Shown here: piece by piece, positions 35,975-46,921 of the stretch
Layout: the number at the start of each line of letters is the position of its first letter
Position numbering within the stretch: position 1 is the first letter of the stretch
DNA from: Chinchilla lanigera
Lineage: Eukaryota; Chordata; Mammalia; Rodentia; Chinchillidae
Direction of reading: 5' to 3'
Assembly: GCF_000276665.1 (NCBI RefSeq)
Contig: NW_004955427.1
Location: 490,554-554,553, forward strand
DNA length: 64,000 nt
Translations under genes and position numbers: made by a program
The notes under the pieces: model-generated
Seen by the model: only the letters and a program-made list of their open reading frames with translations
Databases searched by the model: none
What the model was told of the DNA's origin: nothing

Positions 35975-36235
35975 ATAAGAGACATTAATTCCAGAACAAG
36001 GCTTCTTTGGTTTAAACTCCACCTAGGCATTTACTAGTTTTATCACATCAGACATTTCCGTACATTACTTAACCTCTCTCTGTCTCAGTTTTCTCATCAG
36101 TAAATGGAGGAATAGTACCGACTTCAAGGGTTCTTGTAAAGACTGAAGTTACCTAACATAGGCACTTTAAACAGACAGTAATTGGCACATAGCAAGCAAG
36201 CAGTACATGCATGTTAGTTATTTTTATTATTAGCC
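35975..36235 (+). mobile_element. MIR SINE, second copy in tandem
   Basis: Classic MIR phrases 'cttaacctctctctgtctca', gttttctcatcagtaaatgg, 'aagggttcttgtaaagactg' and 'ggcacatagcaagcaagcag'. It lies immediately after another MIR in the same orientation. Confidence 0.8.
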
Positions 36236-36378
36236 AGAGCCCCTAGAGAATTAAGACTTCCAAAATACGTTAGCTGTCATGACCATACATAATATTATCC
36301 TCAATACTATTTTTCAAAGAGGTTTAATGGTAAACAAAAAGAAAAGTTATTTTCTTCTCTTAAAACAAAGCAAGGAAG

Positions 36379-36471
36379 GGGTTGGGGATTTAGCTCAGTG
36401 GCACAGCGCCTGCCTGGTAAGCGTGAGGTCGTGAGTTCAATTCCCGGTACCGGAAAACAAACAAACAAAAA
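36379..36471 (+). mobile_element. ID SINE
   Basis: Flanked by aaagcaaggaag (36367-36378) and aaagcaagaaga (36472-36483). Body gggttggggatttagctcag with GGTACC end and an (aaac)n tail. Confidence 0.94.
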
Positions 36472-36483
36472 AAAGCAAGAAGA

Positions 36484-37060
36484 CCAAAGCATATTGTAGC
36501 GAAAGGGGACAAACACTATACAAAGAAAAATTTAAAATGCAAGAGACATTGAATAATTATGAAATAAAGCTCTAAAGACCTCAATTTCTCTCTTTATAAA
36601 AAGTACCTGAGGGTTTAAGGGCCATGATTTAAACAGATACCTTGGATGAAGGTGTAAGAATGTATTTCTTTAACTTTGAACATGTAGACATAAACACTTT
36701 TAAATTTCTTTCTCCATGTAATACATTTTCTTGTAATACCCACTGAACTTTATGTTCCCTTTTTATAGACTACCCAGAATCTTCCTTCTCAAAAAAAGTT
36801 CATTTATGGAAATTTTTGACCAAAGTCAAGAAGAAAATACATAAAATGGGAAAGGGTTACAAATAAGTGGAAGTTTGATTTTTAATCATTTTAAAATTCC
36901 ATCTTTGGACTAATTATCAATAACATATATGGGGGCAGGATAAACATCTATAGGCCTACTGGGAAAAGATGTCTAAATATTGAGAAAAAAAAATGCAAGA
37001 GAATTGCAATATATAGGTCACAATAAGATTAATAATAAATTGATGGAAGACTGTTGCACC
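36484..37060. other. Intron 2, no gene seen
   Basis: AT-rich intron sequence without a recognised repeat or coding signal. Confidence 0.45.
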
Positions 37061-37165
37061 TTCCAGACCAGTCTGTGCTACAAAGTGAGTTCAAGACCAA
37101 CCTGAACTGCATAGTGAGACCCTGTCTCAAAAAGACAAAACAAACAAACAACAAAAAAAACAGTA
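37061..37165 (+). mobile_element. B1-type SINE, 3' part only
   Basis: Contains 'ccagaccagtctgtgctac', 'gagttcaagaccaacctgaa' and 'agtgagaccctgtctcaaaa', the two modules and tail of the long B1 form, without the 5' half. Confidence 0.85.
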
Positions 37166-37194
37166 CACTGATAGTTAACTGCGGGGTCAACTTG

Positions 37195-37600
37195 AGTAAG
37201 AAATGCCTGGCGGGTTAGTACAGCACAGTCAGGGACATGCCCGGATGCCGGGCCTCCCAAACCGGTGGGGGGGGACCAATGGCGGTGTGGGCGGCACCAA
37301 CCAAAAGGCTTGCAGAAGGCACAGGAGAAGAAGGAAGCCTTGCCATCTGCTTCTCCAAGGGAGCTCCCACCTCCATCCCTGCCTCTGCAGCCACAGTCTC
37401 CAAGCTCCCAGCGCACTCTTCAGCCTTCTAGGCCTCCTCCGCCTGCCAACACAGGCCCTCCAGCTTCCTGCCTTGCAGGACGCTGCAGTGAGCTCCAGGG
37501 CTTCAACTTTTGACTGGCTCCTCTGGCTCTCCAGCACTCCTCTGTATTCTCCTACCCGACTCCACAGGGAGCCACTGCATGCCTACCTTGCATACCCTTC
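37195..37600. other. GC-rich segment of unknown origin
   Basis: About 400 bp, GC-rich with some CpGs, bracketed by SINEs in an otherwise AT-rich intron. Overlapping open frames exist on both strands (for example 37203-37664 plus and 37229-37537 minus), but none has recognisable domains or splice context. Open frames are expected from the composition. It could be an unnamed repeat, a retrocopy fragment or an enhancer. Confidence 0.4.
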
Positions 37601-37785
37601 ACAGATCACATATGTATCTTATATATACACATACTGTACACATACAAAATATTATAGATATTAAATCTGTTCCTCTGGCAACCCTGAGACAACAAATAAT
37701 TTTCAGACTTTGATTTTTGCATTCCCAGAGTAACTGCTGCCTCAGACACGAGGAACTGGGCAATAATGCCAAAGGAAAAGTAAGT

Positions 37786-37985
37786 GGGGCCGGGCTGCAC
37801 TCTGGGAGGCTGAGACCGCAGGGCTGCAAGTTCAAGCACGCCCCGGGCAATGGAGCACGACCCTGTCTCAAAATAAAGCAAAACCCTGGGTTCAATCTAA
37901 AGGAAAGGGAAGGCGAAGGAAAGGAAGGAAGGGGAGGGTGGGAAAGAGGGGAGGGGAGGGAGAAAAAGGAGAAAGGAAACGGAAA
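37786..37985 (+). mobile_element. Diverged B1/7SL-type SINE with polypurine tail
   Basis: ctgcactctgggaggctgag, gcaagttcaagcacgcccc, then 'gaccctgtctcaaaataaag', followed by a pure A/G-rich tract with gaaggaaggaagggga motifs (37898-37985). Confidence 0.75.
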
Positions 37986-37989
37986 ATTC

Positions 37990-38670
37990 AAGGATTACTA
38001 GAACTTTCTTATTCTAATACAATCTGCCTAAAAAGAGACAGAATTCAGATCTAGACAGCCAATCTTAATTCCAACATTAAACATATATAGCCTATCAATG
38101 TCCCCAAGTGAAATCAATACTATACTACACCGAGTTATTTCACAAAAATTACTGTACAGTGTAGCAATTCAGAAAGTAGTCACACAAAATCGTAATTAAA
38201 TCTTATGATTAAATATTCCTGTACATCAGCCCTAAGAGAACACAGAATAACTGCCCAACTGCCAAACACACCAAACTGCCTTACCATTAAAATACATCCT
38301 ACTAAGCTCGTGATTTTAAAAACTTATTCCTTGGGAAATAATTCTCCTAAATAATTTCCTTTTATTGATTATTCCATAACAACATCTCTCTGGGGAAAAA
38401 TACTTAAAATTAACATAAAACCAAAACCCCATTTTTTTATACCAAAAAAGGTCTACTGTTACACTGAAAGGGAGCTCATCTGCAGCTGGCTCTTTTCTGA
38501 AGGGGCAGTGAGGAAGAGGACCCAGCACCGTTCTCACCTGAACACTGAACCCACAATGTATGTTGCTACCCTATTACTACCTGCACTTCTGTGTTGACGA
38601 GGACCACTCCTACATGACCTTACTCCTGTGTGGTATGCAAGGGGACTTGCCTTACCACACTAAGCACAAG
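37990..38670. other. Intron 2, no gene seen
   Basis: AT-rich to mixed sequence with no recognised repeat or exon before the minisatellite. Confidence 0.45.
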
Positions 38671-38671
38671 T

Positions 38672-38791
38672 GAGTATCGGAATGGGCGGCCCGCGCGGGC
38701 ATGGTAGGCGGGAGTATCGGAATGGGCGGCCCGCGCAGGCATGGTAGGCGGGAGTATCGGAATGGGTGGCCCGCGCGGGCATGGTAGGCGG
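38672..38791 (+). repeat. 40-bp GC-rich minisatellite, three units
   Basis: Three head-to-tail 40-bp units starting gagtatcggaatggg at 38672, 38712 and 38752, differing by one base each (cgcgcg/cgcgca; gggcgg/gggtgg). Units one and three contain the perfect 12-bp palindrome gcccgcgcgggc; unit two has it broken by one base. Confidence 0.95.
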
Positions 38792-38919
38792 GAGGGAGTC
38801 ACCAGCTGCAGTCTGGGAGCAGCACCACCCCAGCCCTCTGACCCTTCTGCAGCTTTGTGTGCATTCAGGTAAAAGAGAGTACAAAGGAAAGGCAAAATCC
38901 ATGCAAATAAGGAACGGCG

Positions 38920-39095
38920 GAGATTCCTTCAACACTTACTACATGCCAGGCACTGCAATGCTTTACTTCACCTGACCATCGAAGGCACAGCAGACAACTC
39001 TGCAGTGTGGCAGCTGCAGTGACCTGCAGGAGGGGCTGGTCGCAGGAAACTCCTGAAGCCATGACCACAGAAGCTGTGAGCAACTTAAAACCTGA
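38920..39095 (-). mobile_element. Possible MIR/L2-type remnant
   Basis: 'caacacttactacatgccag' followed by gcactgcaatgctttactt resembles the 3' end of MIR or L2-related SINEs in reverse. Weak. Confidence 0.35.
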
Positions 39096-39410
39096 CACCC
39101 AAATCTTCCCACGTCACTACTTCTCTCTAGCAGAAGTACCGCTGCTTACTGTCCAAAGACAACCGCCCTGTCTTTTTATTTTAAAACATTTCATTATAAG
39201 AACTTTCAAAACACAAGGAGAGGAATGTGTGCTCACTCTTATGTGCCCTGTGCGTAGCTTCCCCACTGTGCCATTCTGCTCTGCCTGCCTTTTTCCCTCC
39301 AGAAATATTCAAAACCTACCCTAGACATTTTACCTGAGCTTCAGAATGCCTGTAACAAGGAAGAATAAAAATAAAATTGTAACATTATCGTTGTACAATA
39401 GTCATTCTTG

Positions 39411-39500
39411 GACTGGGGAGACAGCTCAGCGGCAAAGCGTCTGCCTGGTAAGCACATGTCCTGAGTTTGATTCCTGGTACCAAAAATAAAAATAAATCAT
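39411..39500 (+). mobile_element. ID SINE, moderately diverged
   Basis: gactggggagacagctcagc, 'ctgcctggtaagcacatgtc', ggtaccaaaaataaaaataa. Target duplication not clear. Confidence 0.88.
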
Positions 39501-39560
39501 TTTTTACTATCACTGGATGCCTCATACCTCTTTAAAATTGCTGAGTATGTGTGAGTGACA

Positions 39561-39620
39561 GTGAGAGAGAGAGAGGGAGGGAGGGAGGATGTGTGTGTGC
39601 GCGCACGCGCGTGCGTGTGC
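39561..39620 (+). repeat. GA-rich tract joined to a 32-bp alternating purine-pyrimidine tract
   Basis: (GA)n/GGGA repeats at 39562-39588 pass directly into 39589-39620, where every base alternates purine/pyrimidine (gtgtgtgtgcgcgcacgcgc core). Such tracts favour Z-DNA. Confidence 0.92.
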
Positions 39621-39690
39621 TGCCAGGGACCAAAGCCAAGGATCTACACATGCTAGATGAGCACTCTACCACTGACTTCCATTTTCAGAG
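39621..39690 (-). mobile_element. Old ID-type SINE remnant
   Basis: tgccagggaccaaagcc, 'cacatgctagatgagcactc' and taccactgac read as a diverged reversed ID body. The adjacent simple repeat may descend from its tail. Confidence 0.55.
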
Positions 39691-39748
39691 CCTCTCTTAT
39701 CTTAAAAATGTCTTCTGTCAATTAACTCCATTCAAGAATCAAGCAAGA

Positions 39749-39860
39749 GCCAGGCATCGTAGCACATGCCCATAATTCCAGCACTTGGGAGGCTGAGTCA
39801 GGAGGATTGCTATGAGTTCAAGGCCAGCCTGGATTTCATAATGAGACTCTGTCTCAAAAG
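39749..39860 (+). mobile_element. B1-type SINE, short form (first of tandem pair)
   Basis: gccaggcatcgtagcacatg, 'aggctgagtcaggaggattg', one caaggccagcctgg module, gactctgtctcaaaag. Flanked by aatcaagcaag (39737-39747) and aatcaaacaag (39861-39871). Confidence 0.92.
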
Positions 39861-39871
39861 AATCAAACAAG

Positions 39872-40028
39872 CCAGGCATGGTGGCATATGCCTATAATCC
39901 CAGCACTCAGGAGGCCAAAGCAGTTCAAGGCCAGCCTGGGCTACAAAGTGAGCTTAAGGCCAGCCTTAATTACATAGCGAAACCCTGTCCGAACAAGACA
40001 AAAAAAGAAAACAAACAAACAAACAAAA
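39872..40028 (+). mobile_element. B1-type SINE, long form (second of tandem pair)
   Basis: ccaggcatggtggcatatgc, two modules (aaggccagcctgggctac; aaggccagccttaattac), long A-rich tail. Flanked by aatcaaacaag at 39861-39871 and 40029-40039, so it used the first element's target duplication. Confidence 0.93.
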
Positions 40029-40039
40029 AATCAAACAAG

Positions 40040-40760
40040 ACCCACACATTATTCTAGCTGATATGCCTCAACGTACAATAGTTCCCCCATTCCTTTCTTT
40101 TTTAAAAATGGTATTTATATGTTAAAGAAACTAAGTCACTTTCTCTATAGAACATCTCTTATTTTTAATTTAGTCTTTACAGTCAGTAAAATATACTTCT
40201 TCATCTCTTTTACGTCCTGTAAAGCACTAGGGGCTTGAGTAGGCTGGGGCTCACCTTTCCTCAATGTTGTTTCAAGAATGTTCAGGTGTTAGCGCCCACC
40301 CTCTACTGCACTGTCACATTTACTAGTTGTCTTCTACTAGTATCACAGAAGTAGTGTTTCCACACCCTCAGATGATCTGAATCTCTAAAAGTTATCCAGC
40401 ACCTTTTATCGATGGAACTCTGCAGGTGGCGATCAAGCTACCACGCTAATCAAGAGCCAATGAAAGACAATCAGTTACCATTCATCAACCGAGGAAATAC
40501 AGCTGAGACTTCCTCTAGGTTACCAGGGGAGAGAAGTCAAAGATCTGGCCAGAGATGGGGAGATCAGAGAATGGATGCAGTATGTTATTTGAAGAGCCGG
40601 GTCCTACATACCTATTACAGTCCTGAAAGACATGTTACATACCAGCACCAATAGGTGTTTCTAAACAAAGAAAATTCAAGAGTTCTTAATTTTTTAACAT
40701 TACTTCACCAAAACTGCCTTATAAATCTTTCTAACTTTACTCCTGAGAATGGTACTGATC
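40040..40760. other. Intron 2, no gene seen
   Basis: Mixed-composition intron sequence. A short open frame at 40412-40654 has no splice context or recognised domain. Confidence 0.45.
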
Positions 40761-40761
40761 T

Positions 40762-40943
40762 CTAAGCAAAGGTTCCACACTTTGGTTGCAAAGTAAATTC
40801 TACTGAAAAGCTTTTATCATACTGAGACCTTGGTCTCACCCAATCAATTCTAATTCAGTTGGTCTGTGAAGGAAACCACATACACAGTATTTTTTAAAAG
40901 TCTGAGAAGACCACAGTATGTAGCTATAATTGAGAACCACTGC
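40762..40943 (-). mobile_element. MER5A-like hAT DNA transposon
   Basis: 'ggttccacactttggttgca', 'ttctaattcagttggtctg', and the terminus aattgagaaccactgctttg follow the MER5A order (the 'attcagtaggtctg' and 'gagaaccactg' landmarks). Confidence 0.75.
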
Positions 40944-40957
40944 TTTGAAACAAGAGT

Positions 40958-41172
40958 AACAATGATAGCTACTATTAACTAAAGGTATATTATGTGTCTG
41001 GTATAATTCCAAGCACTTTACATGCACTAGTTGAATTCCCTGTTTTATAAATGAGAAAACAGATGGGTCAAATGAAGTGCCCAAGGTCACACAGTCAGTG
41101 AATGGCAGTGAGGCTTTAACCTCAGGCACTCTGGATCCAAAACCCATGTTCTTGCTGCACTGTCTCCTAAGC
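40958..41172 (-). mobile_element. MIR SINE
   Basis: Reverse-oriented MIR: 'ccaagcactttacatgcact', 'ttttataaatgagaaaacag', 'aagtgcccaaggtcacacag' and tctggatccaaaacccatgt. It lies about 310 bp past the end of DCBLD2 exon 2 in gene sense. Confidence 0.85.
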
Positions 41173-41479
41173 ATGAATAATGCTTGTATTCCCTATTGTA
41201 AATAAAATGATCAACAGAAAATACAAAAAAAGAAATCGTTTCTTCCCTTTTTATAGTACAGTAGCACCCTGTGCAAAGGTACCAACGTAAACTCATTAGA
41301 AGAATAAATAGACATGAACCTTCCTTTCCCAAAAGATTCAAATTTGAGATTTCCACACACTTTCAATAATTTCTCACATACCCATGCAGCAGCTATTCAG
41401 TGTTAAATATGAAACTGCTTTAGTTTTAAAACTTAAAGCAACCATGTGCTACACGTAAATTTCTAAGAAAATGTCCTAC
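41173..41479. other. DCBLD2 intron 2, donor-proximal end
   Basis: About 300 bp of AT-rich intron directly after exon 2 in gene sense, beginning with the donor GTAGGA. No repeat recognised. Confidence 0.6.
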
Positions 41480-41707
41480 CTATTTCTGTTCTGGCAAGTC
41501 CAATTCCATTATAAATCCTCAAGTAACTGAAGTGACAAGAATCAGAATCTTCAATGTCAACATCACCCAATTTGACGTGAATTCGCTCTCCCATCTTGAC
41601 ACGGATCTCCCATTTGCACACGGTGCTGTTGGGGTAGGTCTGCGGGTAGTTTATGGACGCGAGGGTTCCACTCTCAGGGCCTAGCACAGTGTGTCCACAT
41701 CCATCAC
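41480..41707 (-). CDS. DCBLD2: DCBLD2 exon 2 (first half of CUB domain)
   Basis: A 228-nt internal exon on the minus strand: acceptor TTTTTCAG before 41707, donor GT after 41480 (ATAG|GTAGGA), both boundaries phase 1. It encodes [58 protein letters not shown] and [19 protein letters not shown]. The first three CUB cysteines and the acidic DIED stretch, plus the YLRIYNG strand typical of CUB domains, are all present; exon 3 supplies the fourth Cys. In DCBLD2 this CUB domain directly follows the signal peptide and faces the extracellular space. The match to DCBLD2 (not DCBLD1) is by remembered sequence and is close throughout. No disabling change was seen. Confidence 0.94.
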
Positions 41708-44594
41708 CTGAAAAACAGAGTGGGGTGATAAACTGTTCTTACATCTTAAACGTATGAGTAATCACGACTTTCTGTATGATTTAAAAATATGTATGACATC
41801 AGGTATTTTATACCACCAGTATATCCTTACAGAAAATAAAACACATGACTTATTTCTTAGCACACCTACTCACAAGAGCCAAGAAAAACCAAGTCAGATT
41901 CAAATAATGATTAGTTATATCATTTATAAATTCAAAGAACATTGCAATCTGGACAAATAAAAGTAAAAACAACTTAGCAAATAGTTAAAAATATATAAAT
42001 GCATCATAATCAAACATTTAAAAGAGTATCAATTTATACTAACTTCAAGATAAATGTAAAATTTTAAAAATGTGCACAGCTTTATCTATTTATTTACAAT
42101 CAAAAGCTCCTAAAATCTCTGAGAAGCAGAATTATTTCTTAAAAACATTTAATGCATACTAACAATTATGCAGATAACTGACCCTATGACTGACTACAAA
42201 TCATTCCTTTTGAAAGTAGTTGATTTTGAAGTTTAAATTTATATTGTACTGAAATTTGACTGCTTTGTAGTTCCTTCTCCAAAGATTTACTTTTTCCCTA
42301 TAGAATGAAGAGAAAATAACAGTTTAATACCTTATTAAAGATTAGGAAAAAATTACTTTTATATGATGGTAGGGGCATTATTTGCTCCAGATATTTTTTC
42401 AGCAACTGAACTTAAATAAAGTAGCTTACTGTTTGTAAAGATGAAATATTTACATCCCTCATTTTATTATGGTTTTTTTTTACTGAGTATGCAGGAGGCA
42501 CTGATTAAATAAATGTTCATTTACAAGTTTCAGCTGCTGCTCCAACTGTATTATTCAGCATTCATTAACAATGGGACTTAAATGAATCACATCCTCTTAA
42601 CAGGATGACGAATATATAGGTAATGATGGGATTCAAATAAATCTCTAACAGGACGGCAAATGTATACTTCAAAAATAACAGCATCTTCTCCTTAAAAGTT
42701 ATTTCTAACCGTGTTTTGGAATAGTTCAGCACTTACACAAAAGGCTGTATCAAGCGTGACGCTGCTGAGTCCCAACCTCACGTGGACATAGAGCGCTAAG
42801 AGAATTTTCTTCATTTAGTATTTTTAACAGTGCTGACATCACTTACTAGAACAGATGAACTCTGTAAAAAGCCTACACACAGAAATGGTACACAGAACCT
42901 AGTAAGTAGTAGATGGTAAAAAGATATTAATGTTATGAGTAGAGAAATGTTATGAAAACGTAATTCCACACTAGCCTCAAGCTAACTTTAACGAAGAAGC
43001 AAATCATCGCTTATGACAACACTTAAAAGTTGTACCCTTTACTGATGAGGAATTTTTACTCTTGAATTTGTATTAGTATTCATCCCTCGTCTACTTTTAA
43101 GGGCCAATACTAAAATCTGGTTTCCTAATTGACCATCATATAAAACTTCACTTTAACTCCACATGAAACTTCAGCTACTTTCTACACCTGCTTTCATTTC
43201 ATGCAAAACACAGAAACTCAATATAAAAATATGTAAGGGCAAAATGAAATAAACGTGTGAGATTTTGTTTGATACATCCATGGATCGCTTTAAAAATATG
43301 TAACTCAGGATATGATACAATAGAAAAAGAAACCCACAAGCTTTCCCTGAAACCAGCATGAAAACACCTTGAATATCTCTGCTGGGTATCATCTAAATTA
43401 AAAACATAGGAACATACAAGCCTCTACTGTGAAAATAAATAAATTAAAAGACAAACAATCTTTCAAACCATCATTAACATTTTTCCTCAGAGAGAAAAAA
43501 CAACTATCCTGCAATCATTTCTAATATTATGAAACTAATATGAAATGTTCTCTTACTACTCAGAAAATGAAAATGTGTTTGCTGGAAACGTTTCAATCTT
43601 TAAAAACCACTGGATACATGAAATAACTCAAAATATAAATGTGTTTTCTTTACCAAACAGAAGTAAGGCAGCTTTTAAGGTGACTGGAAGTGTTGGTTCC
43701 GTAACTTTAAGATGGCAGATTGCTTCATTTAACACACCGCCAATAGGCAATTACTCAACCCAAGGTTATTTTAAAATGTACTTTACAAAAAGAATACAAG
43801 TAGGACTTTAGAGTCATTTTAGATGTCTTTATGCTTCTGTTTGATTTTCAATAAATACAATGTTTCTTGTCCTTTATACCGTAAAACATAAATTCTGTAT
43901 GTTAATAAAATGTAACAAGAACAGGACTTCTGCATGCATACTGATGAAGAAAATTAAAATGGAGCTTTTTTTTCAGAATTTTACGTGGGAGCCAGAGGGC
44001 ATGAACAGTCCACAAGAAGTGTGCCACGAGTGTTCCAAACTACGTGACTGAGCTCACAGCTCCCTCGTCTTGCAAGCAAGATGGTATATACTAGACGCCA
44101 GAGGTTCAAGTCAAGTCTCTGGTCTACTGCTACGGACAAGGCTGAATGTTCCCCATTTCAAAGAATACAGCGTTTAGTAAGTTCAACTTGACTAGATAAA
44201 TAGCATAACTGTCACCTACTGATATGGAGTAAATGCTTAGAATAATCTGGTTCAAAAGAAAAAGTTGTGCATTCACTAGGCCAGCTGCTTTGCATGTTTG
44301 TCTGTTATTCTGAAAAGAGACATTTCACAGTGTAACCCTGTACACTTCCACATGCATATTCCTGACCCAGTAATGGCCTCCCACTTGCAGTCTGAAAAAA
44401 TACAGAACTCACCACTCAATGGTCGTAATACTGAATTCTCAAATCAAGGTGACTCTGTCCTTCACTTCCAAAGTAACACTGTATTTCCAGGTTACTTTTT
44501 ACAGTTATTGTACCAAAATTCTTGAAATATGACAAAATATTTAAAACTAAAGCCTGGAAAATGCTCTTTATCAGCAAATCATCTAACACACTTA
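41708..44594. other. DCBLD2 intron 1, acceptor-proximal, few repeats
   Basis: Nearly 2.9 kb of AT-rich sequence with no young L1 or SINE, unusual for this window. No exon, RNA gene or named repeat could be supported. The repeat-poor state could mean ancient unmasked sequence or some constraint. Confidence 0.5.
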
Positions 44595-44822
44595 CAGGAG
44601 TTTCTCAAAAGGGAGGTTCGAGATCCCCAGGAGTGATTTCACCTCCCACTTGGCAGCATCTAGAGACATTTTTAGTTGTCACAAGTGGGGGAAGGCATGC
44701 TGCTGACATCGAGTTGGAAAGGGTAAGAATGCTGCTGAGATACCTTAGGGAACAGGACAGTCTCCAGAACAAAAAATAATGGGCTCTGAGAGCAAACAGT
44801 GCTGAGTTTGAGAAGTGCTAAC
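44595..44822 (+). mobile_element. MER20-like hAT DNA transposon
   Basis: 'gtttctcaaaagggaggttc', 'gcagcatctagagacatttt', tagttgtcacaagtggggg, 'gaatgctgctgagatacctt', 'agggaacaggacagtctcca' and gtgctgagtttgagaagtgc follow the MER20 consensus order end to end. Confidence 0.8.
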
Positions 44823-46440
44823 TTAGAGTACAGGTTAAGAAATCTCAGGCTGAAAATCTGGCTTAGTGCTTGGCTCAGTCTCATTTGGCCCAAAGGGTAC
44901 TGCTGTTCTCCTCACCAAGGGTCAATCCAGGGAACAGTTTTCTCCCAAAAGCCAGCAGTTACGCAAAAAAGGTTTGCGTTCCCACTTTCCAGTTTTAAAA
45001 TAAGCAGAATGCTTTATTTTCTTTTTCAAGTTAAAGATGAATAAATCCTTATTACTCCTCAGATCTCAAATTATTTTTTTCTCTGCATCAAGAGCTTTTA
45101 ACATAGAGGGAAAGGCTATCAACAGGATACGCAAATTTGATTAGTGTTCTACGCTCGGAAGAGCAATGATCTGTGACCAGGACACACCACCTACTTACCT
45201 ACCATCACGAGGCAGGAGTGACAAAAACTACTACAACTGGGAAACTAACTTCCAAATAGATGCCAGAGGTCCAGTTCTTACTCTCACCAGCCACGCCAAC
45301 ACACCATCTCTTTTTCCAACTCTATCTTCACCAGCATCCCTGTCAACTTATCTACCTTCTCCTCCCCTAGATGGATTGCAGTGGACTATAACTGACATAA
45401 AGGATAGAAAGCCGTTAGTGTAATTTTTGAATTTTAGTCTTATTCAGTAGAAAACCCCTGAAATTTGGTCTCAGTGCTCCTTTGCTCAGATGCAGATGTA
45501 TCTAGGGGATTACTCATAGAACACATGTTCACTTCGCCTGAACAGTGTAAGGGCAGATGTGTTAAGCTAGATACAACTTTTGATACTGTTCCAGGAAAAG
45601 AACATGATGATTTTTAAACTACTCATCCCTAGAGAAAACAGAAAGAACACTGATATACTCAAACGACAATAAAATAACACAACTCGAAATGCAGACTTAT
45701 TGTAGGCTATTCTAGTTAAATTCTAAATTTAGTGTTTTATAGATAAGAATGTAGTTCTGATAATGATTACATGTGCCCCTTAGCCACATTCATATTTTAG
45801 TCATATTACTAATAAATATGTATTAATTACTGACTGTTAATGATACATGACTTGCAAAAATACTTCCTTTCACAGCAGCGAACACAAATGCAGGAAGCTT
45901 GCACAAATATGTCGAAAAAGAAGAGCAATGTACCTCTCATCGTAATTGCAGAGAGCTTTCAAGAATTTTGTTTTTATCACTGTGACCTGGTGAGTCTGAC
46001 AGTACTTCCTCTAAATAAGCACCACTTCTGTCACATCTTGTAATACATCTGTGAGATCTTACAATAAAATGAAAAACAAAAAAAAAGGTGGAGTATTTAG
46101 GGAGTAGAAAAAAACTTCGAAAGAATGAAGTTGCAACAGTTAACTCACACATGCAATTTCACTGGCTACAGTGAAGTTTTTAGTAGTGCTGTGAATTCTG
46201 AGGCCAGAAGTCCTATAACTGTGAGGTTTCTTCCTTTGTGTCCTGCATGTCTCAAACAGATAACGGAAGCAGTACTTTAATTTCACTTAATATCTCCTTC
46301 GTCCTAATTTTTTTTTTCTGAAGTTAACTTTATCTGAAATTAAAATACAGTTACTGTAGTTTATTTTTGATTAGCAGTCATATGGTACGTCCTTCTCCAT
46401 CCCTGCACTTTTTTGTGGTGATAATGATAAAATATACATA
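44823..46440. other. Intron 1, no gene seen
   Basis: About 1.6 kb of mixed sequence. Short open frames (for example 45166-45423) show no recognised domain or splice context. Confidence 0.45.
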
Positions 46441-46921
46441 CCAGAAATTTGCCCCTTTAAAATAGATTTTATTTTTCTGAGCAGTTTTAGGTTCACAGCC
46501 AAACTGAATGACAGATGCAGAGATCCACCATTTCTCACATCCCTCTGCTCCACACCTTCACTGGCTCCTTCAGAGCTAACACTCCTCACCAGAAGGTGCA
46601 TTTGTTACAACCAATGAAGTTACACTGACATACCACCCAGAGTACATCATTCTACATCAGGGTTAATTCTTTTTTTTTTTTTTTTTTTTGGTTTTCCCCC
46701 GGTACCGGGAACCGAACTCACGACCTTGCACTTGCCAGGCAGGCGCTTTTGCCGCTGAGCTAAATCCCCAGCCCCCAGGGTTAATTCTTGAGGTTAAATA
46801 GTCTATGGTTTTGGATGAATATACATAATGACATGCATTCATCTTTATAGTATCATACAGAGGAGTTTCACTGTCCTAAAAATTGTCTGTGTTCTACCTA
46901 TATACCCTCCTGCTGCCAACA
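46441..46921 (+). mobile_element. Ancient L1-type fragment split by an ID
   Basis: 'agcagttttaggttcacagc', 'catttgttacaaccaatgaa', 'atgacatgcattcatcttta' and 'agtttcactgtcctaaaaat' occur in the order of a widespread ancient repeat that I associate with L1M elements. The ID at 46672-46775 cuts it, with the repeat resuming exactly after the duplication. Confidence 0.55.
46672..46775 (-). mobile_element. ID SINE
   Basis: Perfect 14-bp duplication cagggttaattctt at 46658-46671 and 46776-46789. Near-consensus reversed body. Confidence 0.97.

Noticed and set aside
37203..37664. 153-residue plus-strand open frame in GC-rich DNA
   Set aside because: Overlapping open frames on both strands, low complexity, no splice sites or recognised domain.
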